A stretch of DNA of 64,000 bases from positions 620,001 to 684,000 of the forward strand of contig JAGFMI010000018.1 of the NCBI GenBank assembly GCA_021030905.1, in the 5' to 3' direction. Origin of the DNA: Pyrenula massariospora (Eukaryota; Ascomycota; Eurotiomycetes; Pyrenulales; Pyrenulaceae). Positions 36,551 to 45,418 of the stretch are shown in pieces. Below the pieces are notes generated by a model, which was not told the origin of the DNA, did not search any database, and saw only the letters and a list, made by a program, of their open reading frames with translations. Position numbers and translations under genes: made by a program. Every line of letters starts with the position of its first letter. Within the stretch, counting starts at the first letter, position 1.

Positions 36551-37626
36551 TCATTGAACCCCAAGAATCCCCCTCTCCGCCCCCTCAAAAACCTCCCTCA
36601 CCTCCCTCTGCCCCTTTTCGCTCAGTTTCTCCATCTCTTTTTCAGCCTTCCTCACATCATCCACCCCCGCCTTCTTCCCGGCCTTCAGCGCCCTGAGCCT
36701 CCTCTGCGCATTTCCCCTTGCCTCCCGCACCGCCAGGCCCGCCGCGTCGCGGTGGCGCTTGGCTGTCTCGACGAGCTGCCGGCGCGATTCCGCCGTGGGC
36801 GGGGGGATGGCGATAGTTATGCCCAGAGAATTCTGGGGGTCGGGTAAGGGAGTTAGGTTGGAGTCGGTGGCGGGCATTTTGGCGGCTTGGAGGGAGGTGA
36901 GGATTGATTTGTAGTGCTAAGTGGGTTGGGGGGTGGGGTTAGCTTGGGGGGGTCTTTTTGGGTTTTGTGTAGAGGCTTGGGGGGTGGATGAGAAGAAAAA
37001 GATATTCATAAGACGAAAGCTCATACCTCCTCCTCATTGACGAGTACATTCACCGCCCTCCCCCCCTTCGGCACCACCGTCGCCACATCCTCCAACCTCA
37101 CCGTCTGCGTCTCCCTCCTCTCCCCCCCGCCCCCGCCGCTGCTGGAATACTTCAGCGTCACCGGCAGCCGCTCAAACACCTCCAGGCTCGGCCTCACGCC
37201 GCCCCGAATCTTCGAGAGCTCGGAGCGGAGCCGCTCGATCGCGGTCGCGATGTTGCGCTCGAGCTCGGAGAAGTTGTGCGGGTCGTCGGGGTCCCCTGGG
37301 GAGGGGGCATTGTGGGAGGCGGCGGATTGTTTGGTGGCCTCGTCGAGGTCGCGCTGGAGGTGCTTTTGGGAGGCGGGGGCTTTGCCACCTTTGCCGCCCT
37401 TTTTGGGGTGGGGGAGGGTGGTGCTGAAGGGACGGAGGGGGTGGTGGGTTGGTCTTGGGGGGGAGAAGAGGCGTGCAGGGGGGTGCGGAGAGGGATCGAG
37501 AGGACGGTTCAAGTGGCGTGGATGCGTTGGGGGAGAAGGTCGAGAGGTACGCCAATTTGTCGTAGTAGCTTGGACGTGTAAGAACCGAGATGAGCGTCCT
37601 AGAAAGACTTGATTCACGGGCGTCAT
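36551..37626 (-). CDS. rrf1: Mitochondrial ribosome recycling factor
   Basis: Splits mitoribosomes after termination. Exons 37027-37626 and 36551-36916 over a 110-nt intron rich in G on the coding-complement strand; 321 aa. A long basic, Pro-rich presequence (about residues 1-95) precedes the three-helix/beta domain: IATAIERLRSELSKIRGG, then RPSLEVFERLPV, VEDVATV-like LEDVATVVPKGGRA, and in exon 2 NSLGITIAIPPPTAESRRQL and a final long helix. The ATG at 37626 is the first; the codon upstream in frame is TTG. Its promoter carries two element copies in a tandem duplication. Confidence 0.9.
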
Positions 37627-37767
37627 GGGTAAGGTGGACGGGAAGGGCACTGAGGTCAATTGGAGAGAAGAGCTTTCTCCAAATGGAAAATGCGGAGTTT
37701 AGTGGTCTTCCCTCTTAGTCACGTGGCCTGGTGCCTTCTCGAGCTCCACACGCGCCCGGGTCCTTCG

Positions 37768-37849
37768 ATCTCAGAAGTCATGGTGCATCTGATTGTTAGC
37801 ATTGACACCCGTCCGGCGTACATTAAATGCGCCATGACTCCTGATATCT
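37768..37849 (+). repeat. MITE-like inverted-repeat element, copy C
   Basis: Core from ATCTCAGAAGTCATGG to CCATGACTCCTGATAT, same orientation as copy B. Differences from B are mostly transitions (CG to CA or TG), as expected of methylation decay or repeat-induced point mutation; the outer ends are degraded. Confidence 0.75.
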
Positions 37850-37950
37850 ATCCTTATGTGATACTCCAAAAAAGTATCAGGTCACGTGACTGAGAGGGAA
37901 AGTGCGGATTCCTCTTAACCACATAGCACAATGCCTTCTCGAGTCCTACA

Positions 37951-38045
37951 CGAGGCTAGGTGTCAGAAGTCGTGGCGCATCTGATTGTTAGCACTAGTGC
38001 CCGCCCGGCGTATATTAGATTTGCCATGACTTCTGACACCTACGA
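37951..38045 (+). repeat. MITE-like inverted-repeat element, copy D
   Basis: Left end CGAGGCTAGGTGTCAGAAGT, right end GACTTCTGACACCTACG, same orientation as B, with the shared centre GATTGTTAGCACTAGTGCCC. Confidence 0.82.
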
Positions 38046-38537
38046 TAAATCCTTGATACAAACATCAAGGGCATTCGATAGAGTGTTTCTTTCACAGATT
38101 AAGTAAACTCCTATTAGCTGTCAGCGGCCTCCATGTAGAACTTTTAGACATAGAAATATGTCTATGAAGACCTTGAGCTAGAGACTAAAAGAAGAGCTGA
38201 AGATTGGGCAGAAGGGCAGTTACTTATATCGATGTTTTAGTACAGTCTCGACAGGATGAAGAAAATCGCGTCGGCCCAAATGATTATTCGATAATTGATC
38301 TGAATGCGGAGCCAATCTACTGTCATGCAAAAATCTAGCTAGAATTATATCAAGGACAAGGCTATCAAAATGCGGCATGCAGTTCGCGTTTGGGCCTTGA
38401 ACCAATGAGTACTTTTGGATGAGAACGTCGGGTACAATTTGAGGGTTCTGGAGGATGTGCGAACAGTTGACAGAGGTCCATACTCGTATAAGGGCAGGGG
38501 TTGGGTAGATCTGTGCAAAAAAGCCAGCTGGAATTCA
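38046..38537. other. Intergenic, rrf1 upstream and ssb 3' flank
   Basis: About 490 bp with no gene or repeat recognised. Confidence 0.5.
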
Positions 38538-41097
38538 TCACCGTGTTGCCATAGCCTTCGTAACCATCCTTTTCAGTGCTAATTCCTTCTTCTTGAGATC
38601 GTCAGGCGAAGAATCGTCAATTTCAAGCTGTTGCATGGCGTCACTAAGCGCTGATTCGATCTTTTCTTTATTGCCACGTTTCATCTTTACAGACATGCCT
38701 GGATCGGAGATTATCTCCTCGACACGGCCAATGTAGGATTCAAGCTGTTGCTTAGCTTCAAATTTCTTTGTAAAGGCCTCATCGCTTGTTTTGAACTTTG
38801 CAGCATCTGTCGCAAACACTTAGCCAAACCAAATTGTCTTCTAAATACGAAAATATCACTTACCGCTGATCATGTTCTCAATTTCAGAGGTAGAAAGCTT
38901 GCCGACCGCGTTCGATATTGTGATATTCGCGGACCGACCAGAAGACTTTTCTGTGGCTGTAACCTTCAGGATGCCATTGACATCGACCTCAAACACCACC
39001 TCTAATTGAGCGTCACCAGCCTTCATCGGCGGAATTGGAGCCAGTGTGAACTCGCCAAGCGAAGTATTGTCTTCACAATTCGTACGCTCGCCCTGGAAAA
39101 CTGGAAATTGGACAGTTTGTTGATTGTCGACAACAGTGGTAAACGTTCTAGTGGATGTGTTAGTAAATGCTGCATAGTAGCTGCTTTAAAAGTAGAATCA
39201 AGTCTCGATGTAAGCAATCGATATTAATTCACTTGCAATTATCCCACAGCAGCTCGGCTCCCTCCTTTTTGTGGCAGCGGCCTTCACCGTCATAGCTACA
39301 GTGGACCGACGTCGATGAGACACTGCCAAAGGCGTATAGAAGAAATTGACTGATAGTTGTTGTCTTCTAGAGAATTGCTCATATTGAGTCATGGCTGTAT
39401 TGGACGCAATTCAAATCGAGCGTGACTGCGCCTTGACTGCCATGCACCATGGAGGGGACTCCTTCCTTCTCAGGAAAATCCCCCTATCCAGAAAAAAGGC
39501 ATGAAAGATCTCAAAGGCATGAAATATTTCACTCACCTTTTCTTAAGACAAGGCACTGTCTGAGCGCGAGGAACGACAGGGGCAAAAATGTTGCCCTCCA
39601 TAGCAACACCAAGAGACAAGGGGACAACGTCGAGGAGGAGAAGATCAGATGTTTCAGCAGAAGTAGCCTTGCCGGAGAGAATGCCGGCTTGAACGGCGGC
39701 GCCGTAAGCTACGGCTTCGTCTGGATTGATACTCTAAACACGATCAGCAAATCTTCCTTCGTGACTGAGATATCGAACTTACCTTTTCAAGCTTTTTGCC
39801 ATCAAAGAAATCACTGAGCAGCTTCTGAATGCGCGGGATACGGGTGGAACCACCGACCAAAACAATCTCATCCACTTTGGTCTTATCGAGGGTAGCATCC
39901 TTCAAGACCTGCTGTACTGGTTCAAGAGTGCCTGAGAAGACCTTCGCATTGAGATCCTCAAATCGAGCTCGAGTTATCTGCGCGTTGAAATCCTCGCCAT
40001 CGAACAGTGAGTCGATTTCCACGGTGGTCTGTGTACCGTTTGAAAGTGTGCGCTTTGCCCGTTCGCAGGCTGTACGGAGACGTCGTAGAGCTCTTGGGTC
40101 GCCTGACAGATCCTTCTTTGTCTTGCGCTGAAATTCCTTCTTGAAATGCTCGAGGAGATTTGTGTCAAAATCCTGACCACCGAGATGGGTGTCCCCAGCC
40201 GTAGCCTTCACCGTGAAAACGCCGCCTTGTATGTTAAGGAGAGATACATCAAATGTACCTCCACCAAGGTCGTAAATAAGGACATTTCGCTCTTTCTCCG
40301 ATTTCCCGGATCCAAGACCGTAGGCTATAGCGGCGGCAGTGGGTTCGTTAATGATTCGGAGAACGTTGAGGCCGGCGATAGCGCCGGCATCCTTTGTCGC
40401 TTGCCTCTGGTTGTCGTTGAAGTAAGCGGGAACGGTGATCACTGCTTTTTCAACCTTCTTTCCGAGCTTAGTCTCCGCCACCTCTTTCATCTGGGTTTGA
40501 AGTAAGTAAATAAGCATTCGCAGCTGGCTCGGAGGAAAGATCACCTTCATCAGCACCATAGACGAGATTTCTTGGGGAGAAAAAGTCTTGGTCTCGCCAA
40601 GGTAATCAACTTCGACCATCGGGTTACCACCTTGGTCAACGACTTTGAATGGCCATGACTCGATATCTTTCTTAACGGTCTGATCATCGTACCGTCTTCC
40701 GATGAGCCGTCTGGAAAATTATATTCGTCAGGTCTAGGCTGTCTTTAGTCTTGGGAGCCTCACTTGATATCGAAGATTGTGTTCCTTGGGTTCATAGCCG
40801 CCTGATTTTTGGCGGCCTCTCCGATCAAACGTTCTTGTTCCGTGAAAGAAACGAATGATGGAGTGGTGAAACTTCCCTGCTCATTGGCAACTAGAAATAG
40901 ACGTCAAGATGTCTTCTTTTGGAGTTTGACGAGTGTCTCAATCCAATTACTCACTAATCTCGACATTGGTTCCCTCATAATTGGCAACGCAGGAATATGT
41001 CGTTCCTGATGAAGCTTGTCAGTCCTATCGCGTCGCCTGAGCATGTAGACGTACCAAGATCAATGCCGATAGCGCCTTCGTAGACTTCTTCCGCCAT
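38538..41097 (-). CDS. ssb1: Ribosome-associated Hsp70, Ssb type
   Basis: Chaperone that binds nascent chains at the ribosome with the RAC complex. Eight exons: 41055-41097, 40955-41005, 40764-40890, 40545-40710, 39783-40490, 39537-39733, 38864-39147 and 38538-38806; 614 aa, the normal Ssb length. ATPase signatures are [32 protein letters not shown] and [19 protein letters not shown]. The substrate domain has [20 protein letters not shown]. The C-terminus ends [13 protein letters not shown] with no EEVD or HDEL, as in Ssb. Six introns are 49-64 nt, but the one at 39148-39536 is 389 nt. Two inverted-repeat elements sit in the promoter. Confidence 0.96.
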
Positions 41098-41304
41098 CGT
41101 GCCAGGCTCAAGGTCTAATTCGGGGACGTCGCTGGATCTGAAGGTGGCAGAAGACGGGCAAGAAAAATAATCTAAGCCGCCAGAATTTCGTGAGTGGATC
41201 CAGCATAGAAGTAAATTTCACAGGCGGTGTGGATCTGCCGCAGGTCCGTAGACCGCCTCCGGCGTCTCAGCCGCTTATCGATAACCGAGCCGACCCGCCC
41301 CTTC

Positions 41305-41405
41305 CAGTCTGGGGGGCAGAAGTCGTCGAGGTGTAGCACCCCTACCGGCTAATAATCGGCCTGAGGGGCCTAAGGGGGTGCCACGACTTTTGTCCCCAGC
41401 CTCGC
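41305..41405 (-). repeat. Divergent relative of the inverted-repeat element, copy E
   Basis: On the minus strand it begins GAGGCTGGGGACAAAAGTCG and ends CGACTTCTGCCCCCC, matching the layout of family ends (GAGGCTGGG, then AAGTCGTGGC). The interior is unrelated and GC-rich, with its own inverted repeat (GGGGTGC, GCACCCC). It looks like a second subfamily with the same kind of termini. Confidence 0.6.
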
Positions 41406-41467
41406 TAGGCCTCGAGCATGATTACTGCCATGGGAGTGAAATCGAAGTCCGGGCCTGTACTCATGCC

Positions 41468-41556
41468 TTGGGTGTCAGAAGTTGTGGCGCATTCAGTATA
41501 TATCGGGCGGGTGTCAGTGCAGACAGCTAGGTGTACAATGACTTCTAACACAACAC
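41468..41556 (-). repeat. MITE-like inverted-repeat element, copy F (decayed)
   Basis: Ends TTGGGTGTCAGAAGTTGTGG and CAATGACTTCTAACACAACA. The centre (TCGGGCGGGTGTCAGTGC) matches copy A in orientation, with many substitutions. Confidence 0.65.
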
Positions 41557-41911
41557 CTTAATGCATAGTAGCAGACTCCTTAAGCCCGGGCTACCTATGT
41601 CTACGTTTGTGAGGCGAAGAAGCCCGGACTTTGATTTCACCCTTTGCTACGTACACTGCGCCCTTGATGGAAAATGCCTATGCGGACTGGAGGGCGATGT
41701 GTATCATTCAGCTGCTAACTCTGGCCCTTATCCTCACTTAAAGAAAAAGATGTCATATCGAAAACATCAGAGAAAAGTTTTGTCCGATCCACCTCTTGGT
41801 ATCACAGTCAATCAACGCCAAATACCCAGTCATTATTAAAGTCATGAGAGGAAGAAGGAAGACAGGCATCATTAAGTTGACTCCGACAGAGAAACACCAC
41901 GAAGACCATCC

Positions 41912-43459
41912 TCATTCCAACTCCCCCTCGGCATCTTCCTCGCCACCAACGCCTACTGCACTGTCGCCGCTGAGGCCCCACAGTCGGTGTACTCCTGGAC
42001 TGACTTCTTGTACCACGCCAACACCGATGGCCCAATCTCTGAGGCCCTCGTCTGGGACTTCTTTGCCGAGAGCTGTACCTTTCTCAATATGCCGTCCGAC
42101 GTGCTCCATTCTCTCCTCCCAACTGCCGTCACCCTCAAAGCGCTGGCCACACCAACCACAGGCGCTCTTCATTGGTGGTCCTCTCCTCTTGACCCAGCAG
42201 CGCTCTCGCACCGCTTCAAGGCCCTTTTCAAAATCCTCGCGAGCTCGCGCGCTGGGAGGCTTCGCACTGGTCCACGGCGTGTGCATCCGCCGAAGGTGCT
42301 GGGTAAAGAGGTCCTTGCGGTTGAAGTCGTTGTGTTGCCGGGAGACATTGATGGGGGATTGAGAGTAAGAAGGGTTGCAAGCTCCGATATCACAGCGGTA
42401 GAAACCCAGCTGCAGATGCTGAGAGGAGACATGGCGTTTCCATTCATTCTTAGCAGAAAACGTACTCAGGCAGCCATAAGGAGCGAAGGGGCACAAGAAT
42501 GGACGTGGCAGCTTGCCTTCAGGGATGGTGGGTGTCGTCACGGCCCGTGATTTCTTCTTGGTCGACTTCAGTTTTGTCTTGCCCGTGCCCGAAGCGGATG
42601 TCTTTGAAACACGGTAGGACTCTGAGGTCGAGGTGTTGCGCCGGGGCAAAGCGCGGCGAATTGCTGTCGGCGACCGTGTGGCTGGGTGCTTTGATGTGGA
42701 CATGCTGGAACGCCCTCGAGAGGTTGGAGAGTAATCTGGGTCGTCCCCGTCTGACGGCGTGTCTTGGGAGGAAGGCGCGTCGTATTCAGAGTCTGACGTA
42801 TCGATTGGGTGGTCCGTCGACAGCTTCAAGTGTTGTGGTTGTGGAGGAAGACGTGCAACCCCTGACTCTTCAAGACTCACATCAGGGTTGGGGTCAGGAT
42901 AACGTTGTATGTCTTTAGGGGTAACTGCTGTGCCGCTATAGGAGGAAGACTGTGCGTGCTCAATGTCGGGAAGGCGGCTATGTTCTGGGGTCCAGAAATT
43001 CTGCCCCATGAACGGCAGTTCGTTCGAGCATGGGGTCCAATCCTGAGGGCTCCGGAGATTGTTTGGATGACCGGTGACCTGGCTAAGTTGCATCTGAGGA
43101 CTCCAGTCCTCTGTCGGGGAGGAGGGCGAGTCCGAAGCAGTTGTCAGGTCGCCACCGTAGGGCCCGCTTGGAGATACGTATCGTGCAGTGCGATCGAAAC
43201 TTGTATAAGCTTCAGGCTCCCAGGACGAATCCAGGTGGAGCCTCGAAAAGCCATGCTGTGGAACGTCAAGCATCAAATGATGATTGAAACCGTTGGCCGT
43301 CTTTTCCAACGTGTCCAGGTGCTTTTCCATGTGAGCTGTCCGGTCGAAGGTCGCATCTGCTGAGGCTTGCGTGTCGTAGGTGCTGTAGCCATAGCTTTCG
43401 GTACCACGGCTAGAGCTATGCTCGCCGCCAAAGGGTTGGAGGTAGACCATCCCGTCCAT
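41912..43459 (-). CDS. C2H2-type zinc finger protein, 5' end uncertain
   Basis: Single visible exon of about 515 aa from the ATG at 43459 (MDGMVYLQPF). A long Ser/Pro/Asp-rich region (about 1-325) contains a basic stretch (KTKLKSTKKKSR) that may be a nuclear signal. Then come three Cys/His units: PFLCPFAPYGC...EWKRHVSSQH, FYRCDIGAC...FTQHLRRMH and SACGWCGQRF...RMEHVGRH. This arrangement is common in fungal C2H2 regulators; target unknown. The frame stays open upstream only as far as a stop near 43515. A Pro/Ala-rich frame ending near 43883 and starting MQPSRAGGGLYLSH at 44044 could be a first exon, but I found no convincing splice pair. Confidence 0.75.
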   Translation of the reverse strand: MDGMVYLQPFGGEHSSSRGTESYGYSTYDTQASADATFDRTAHMEKHLDTLEKTANGFNHHLMLDVPQHGFSRLHLDSSWEPEAYTSFDRTARYVSPSGPYGGDLTTASDSPSSPTEDWSPQMQLSQVTGHPNNLRSPQDWTPCSNELPFMGQNFWTPEHSRLPDIEHAQSSSYSGTAVTPKDIQRYPDPNPDVSLEESGVARLPPQPQHLKLSTDHPIDTSDSEYDAPSSQDTPSDGDDPDYSPTSRGRSSMSTSKHPATRSPTAIRRALPRRNTSTSESYRVSKTSASGTGKTKLKSTKKKSRAVTTPTIPEGKLPRPFLCPFAPYGCLSTFSAKNEWKRHVSSQHLQLGFYRCDIGACNPSYSQSPINVSRQHNDFNRKDLFTQHLRRMHTPWTSAKPPSARAREDFEKGLEAVRERCWVKRRGPPMKSACGWCGQRFEGDGSWEERMEHVGRHIEKGTALGKEVPDEGLRDWAIGVGVVQEVSPGVHRLWGLSGDSAVGVGGEEDAEGELE

Positions 43460-45418
43460 GGAAATGTCTGAAGAGGAGAAATCCTGAGTCACCGATCGCA
43501 ATCGCGTCAGGTGTCAAAAGTGGATAGCATTCCTAAAACCTTGGAGCACTCCGGATCTTTTTGTAGGAACCATGCGACTTTGAAGGAAATGATATCAGAG
43601 AAAGAAGCTACGGGAGGCGAAGCAAAATAGGACGGGGGAATCTGCCACGGGGCGGAATTGGGCCATGTAGGGGACGAGACTCCAAGCTCGATCGACAGAG
43701 ACATGTTGCAACGGGCATCAATTCCAGCATAGACCGGGGTAGGCGCTGGTAAGAGCCTCAACGCAGGTATTACCGAGCAGGCCTGTCTCAAGGAGGAAAG
43801 GTGGCAGGGCCACTGCATGTACCAGGGCCCATGGAGCTCCTGAGCTGACCGCCGGTGGGAAGAGCTCGGAGGTGGGAGCATGTTAGGACCGCGGTGGAAT
43901 TGAGGCGGTGACCTTGGAGTCATTGGCGGCCATCGATGCCTGCAATGGTTCGCCAACAGGCGGGTTTGCAGCTCCAGGCACCATCTCCGTGTAACTGGAG
44001 GCATGAGACAAGTACAAGCCTCCACCGGCCCGGGAAGGTTGCATGGTTAGCGCGTCGAGAGCTCGAGGAGCTGAAAAAGATGGGCCTTTGACGTCTGGTA
44101 TCAGAGAGGGTTGGGCGGCTAAGTCTGAGCCAAATCTCTCTCCTGAGAGGCTCACCTTTTCAGACCCCAACTGCAACGGGCAGGTTGCGGCTCTTCAAAC
44201 ACGTCCGAGGATCACAAGAGCCTGGGGGGCTAACAAGGAAGCTTTTCAATTTAGCGGGAGTCAAGCATGTCGCACCCAACAGGGTCTTAGTCATTGCAGG
44301 TGGCAGCCCGCATCTTTTTGTCAGGAAGCGACGACGCACATGGCCGAGTGATTGCTTGACAGCATGATCGCGTGGACTTGTCGGCCGTTCTCCGTACACC
44401 AGCGAGGAACATAAAAGGCGACCGCATTGCGAAGGCGTTCAAAAGGCATACAGCAGGGCGGAGTTGCGAGAGTCTAGGAGGGGAGAAGGGAGCTGTGGTG
44501 GTGGTGAGATGGGCTGATTGGCAGAGGCGGCGGGGGGAAGATGGATGTCGATTGCCTGCCAGCAAGACTCAAAAGGCAACCGCTAACAAAACTCCCGCAC
44601 CGACGCCAAGCCTGAGTTGGGAAGGATCCCTGCCTGAGGGCTCTGCTGCGCCCCTCCACACAAGCCGGGCACCCATCCCCATTGCCCCCGACGCTCCAAA
44701 CCTCCTATCAGCGCGCTCTGGCCGCTATCTCAATCCCCACCCAGATGAGGTCGCTTTCGTTTGACGAGTATCGTCAAAAAGTGACGAGAAACATATCCCC
44801 CGAGAAGGGCGAAAAGATTTGCACTGTCAGCCACGAGCGCCAAAATGGCGACATCTCACTGGCCCGGATTCATCGGCTGGACATCTGCCGGTCACTTAAG
44901 TAACTGTAGTTGGGGTGTGAGTTTCTGGATGATAGAGGATATAACGCGCACTCAGATGCGACAGACGCCCTAAAGACCTCCCGTGTGGTCGTGCCTCCTG
45001 CGACCTAATACTCATCTCCTTCCCGCACGCCTTTTTCGCCAATCACACGGTCCCATAATGCCTTCGATCCGTGTCCCGTGATGTCCAACCGTCGTACCGC
45101 GTCGAAGACCTCCCCCAAGGTCATGTTCCTGCTGCTCTTGTATGCACCTTTTGGCCCCGAACTCCTGATCTATAGCTAGCAGGACCTTCCGGCCAACACC
45201 AACGAGATCCTTGGAGGAACATGGCAAGTGCGATGCTGTGTAGATAGCCCCAAACTCGTGCTCCATTATTTCTCTGGCTGGCCCCCAATGCTACACGGAC
45301 CTCATCTTGAAACCTTTGTCCAGAACAAGTACGCAGTCCAGAATTCTCCTTCCCGATAGGGTTCATGGTCCGTAGAAAAACCCTCAACCAATGCCGTGCA
45401 ATAGCAGTCGCAACAGAG
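43460..45418. other. Intergenic, C2H2 promoter and possible first exon
   Basis: About 1.96 kb. The part at 43883-44044 (minus) may be a first exon of the C2H2 gene. The rest has no supported gene; short frames on both strands lack domains. Confidence 0.45.

Larger units (their letters stand above)
37684..38045 (+). repeat. Imperfect tandem duplication containing element copies C and D
   Basis: Two units of about 190-210 bp. Each begins GGAAARTGCGGA, passes through ATGCCTTCTCGAG or GTGCCTTCTCGAG, and then contains one element. The equivalent points are 212 bp apart at the left and 192 bp at the element core, so the second unit has lost about 20 bp. The duplicated flank also contains CACGTG. 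It lies 58-419 bp upstream of the rrf1 ATG. Confidence 0.7.
41098..41911. promoter_or_regulatory. ssb upstream region with two inverted-repeat elements
   Basis: About 810 bp between the ssb start and the next stop, holding the ssb promoter, element E at 41305-41405 and element F at 41468-41556. No gene seen. Confidence 0.6.

Noticed and set aside
39148-39536. Intron-encoded box C/D snoRNA
   Set aside because: Only partial C- and D-box matches and no terminal stem.
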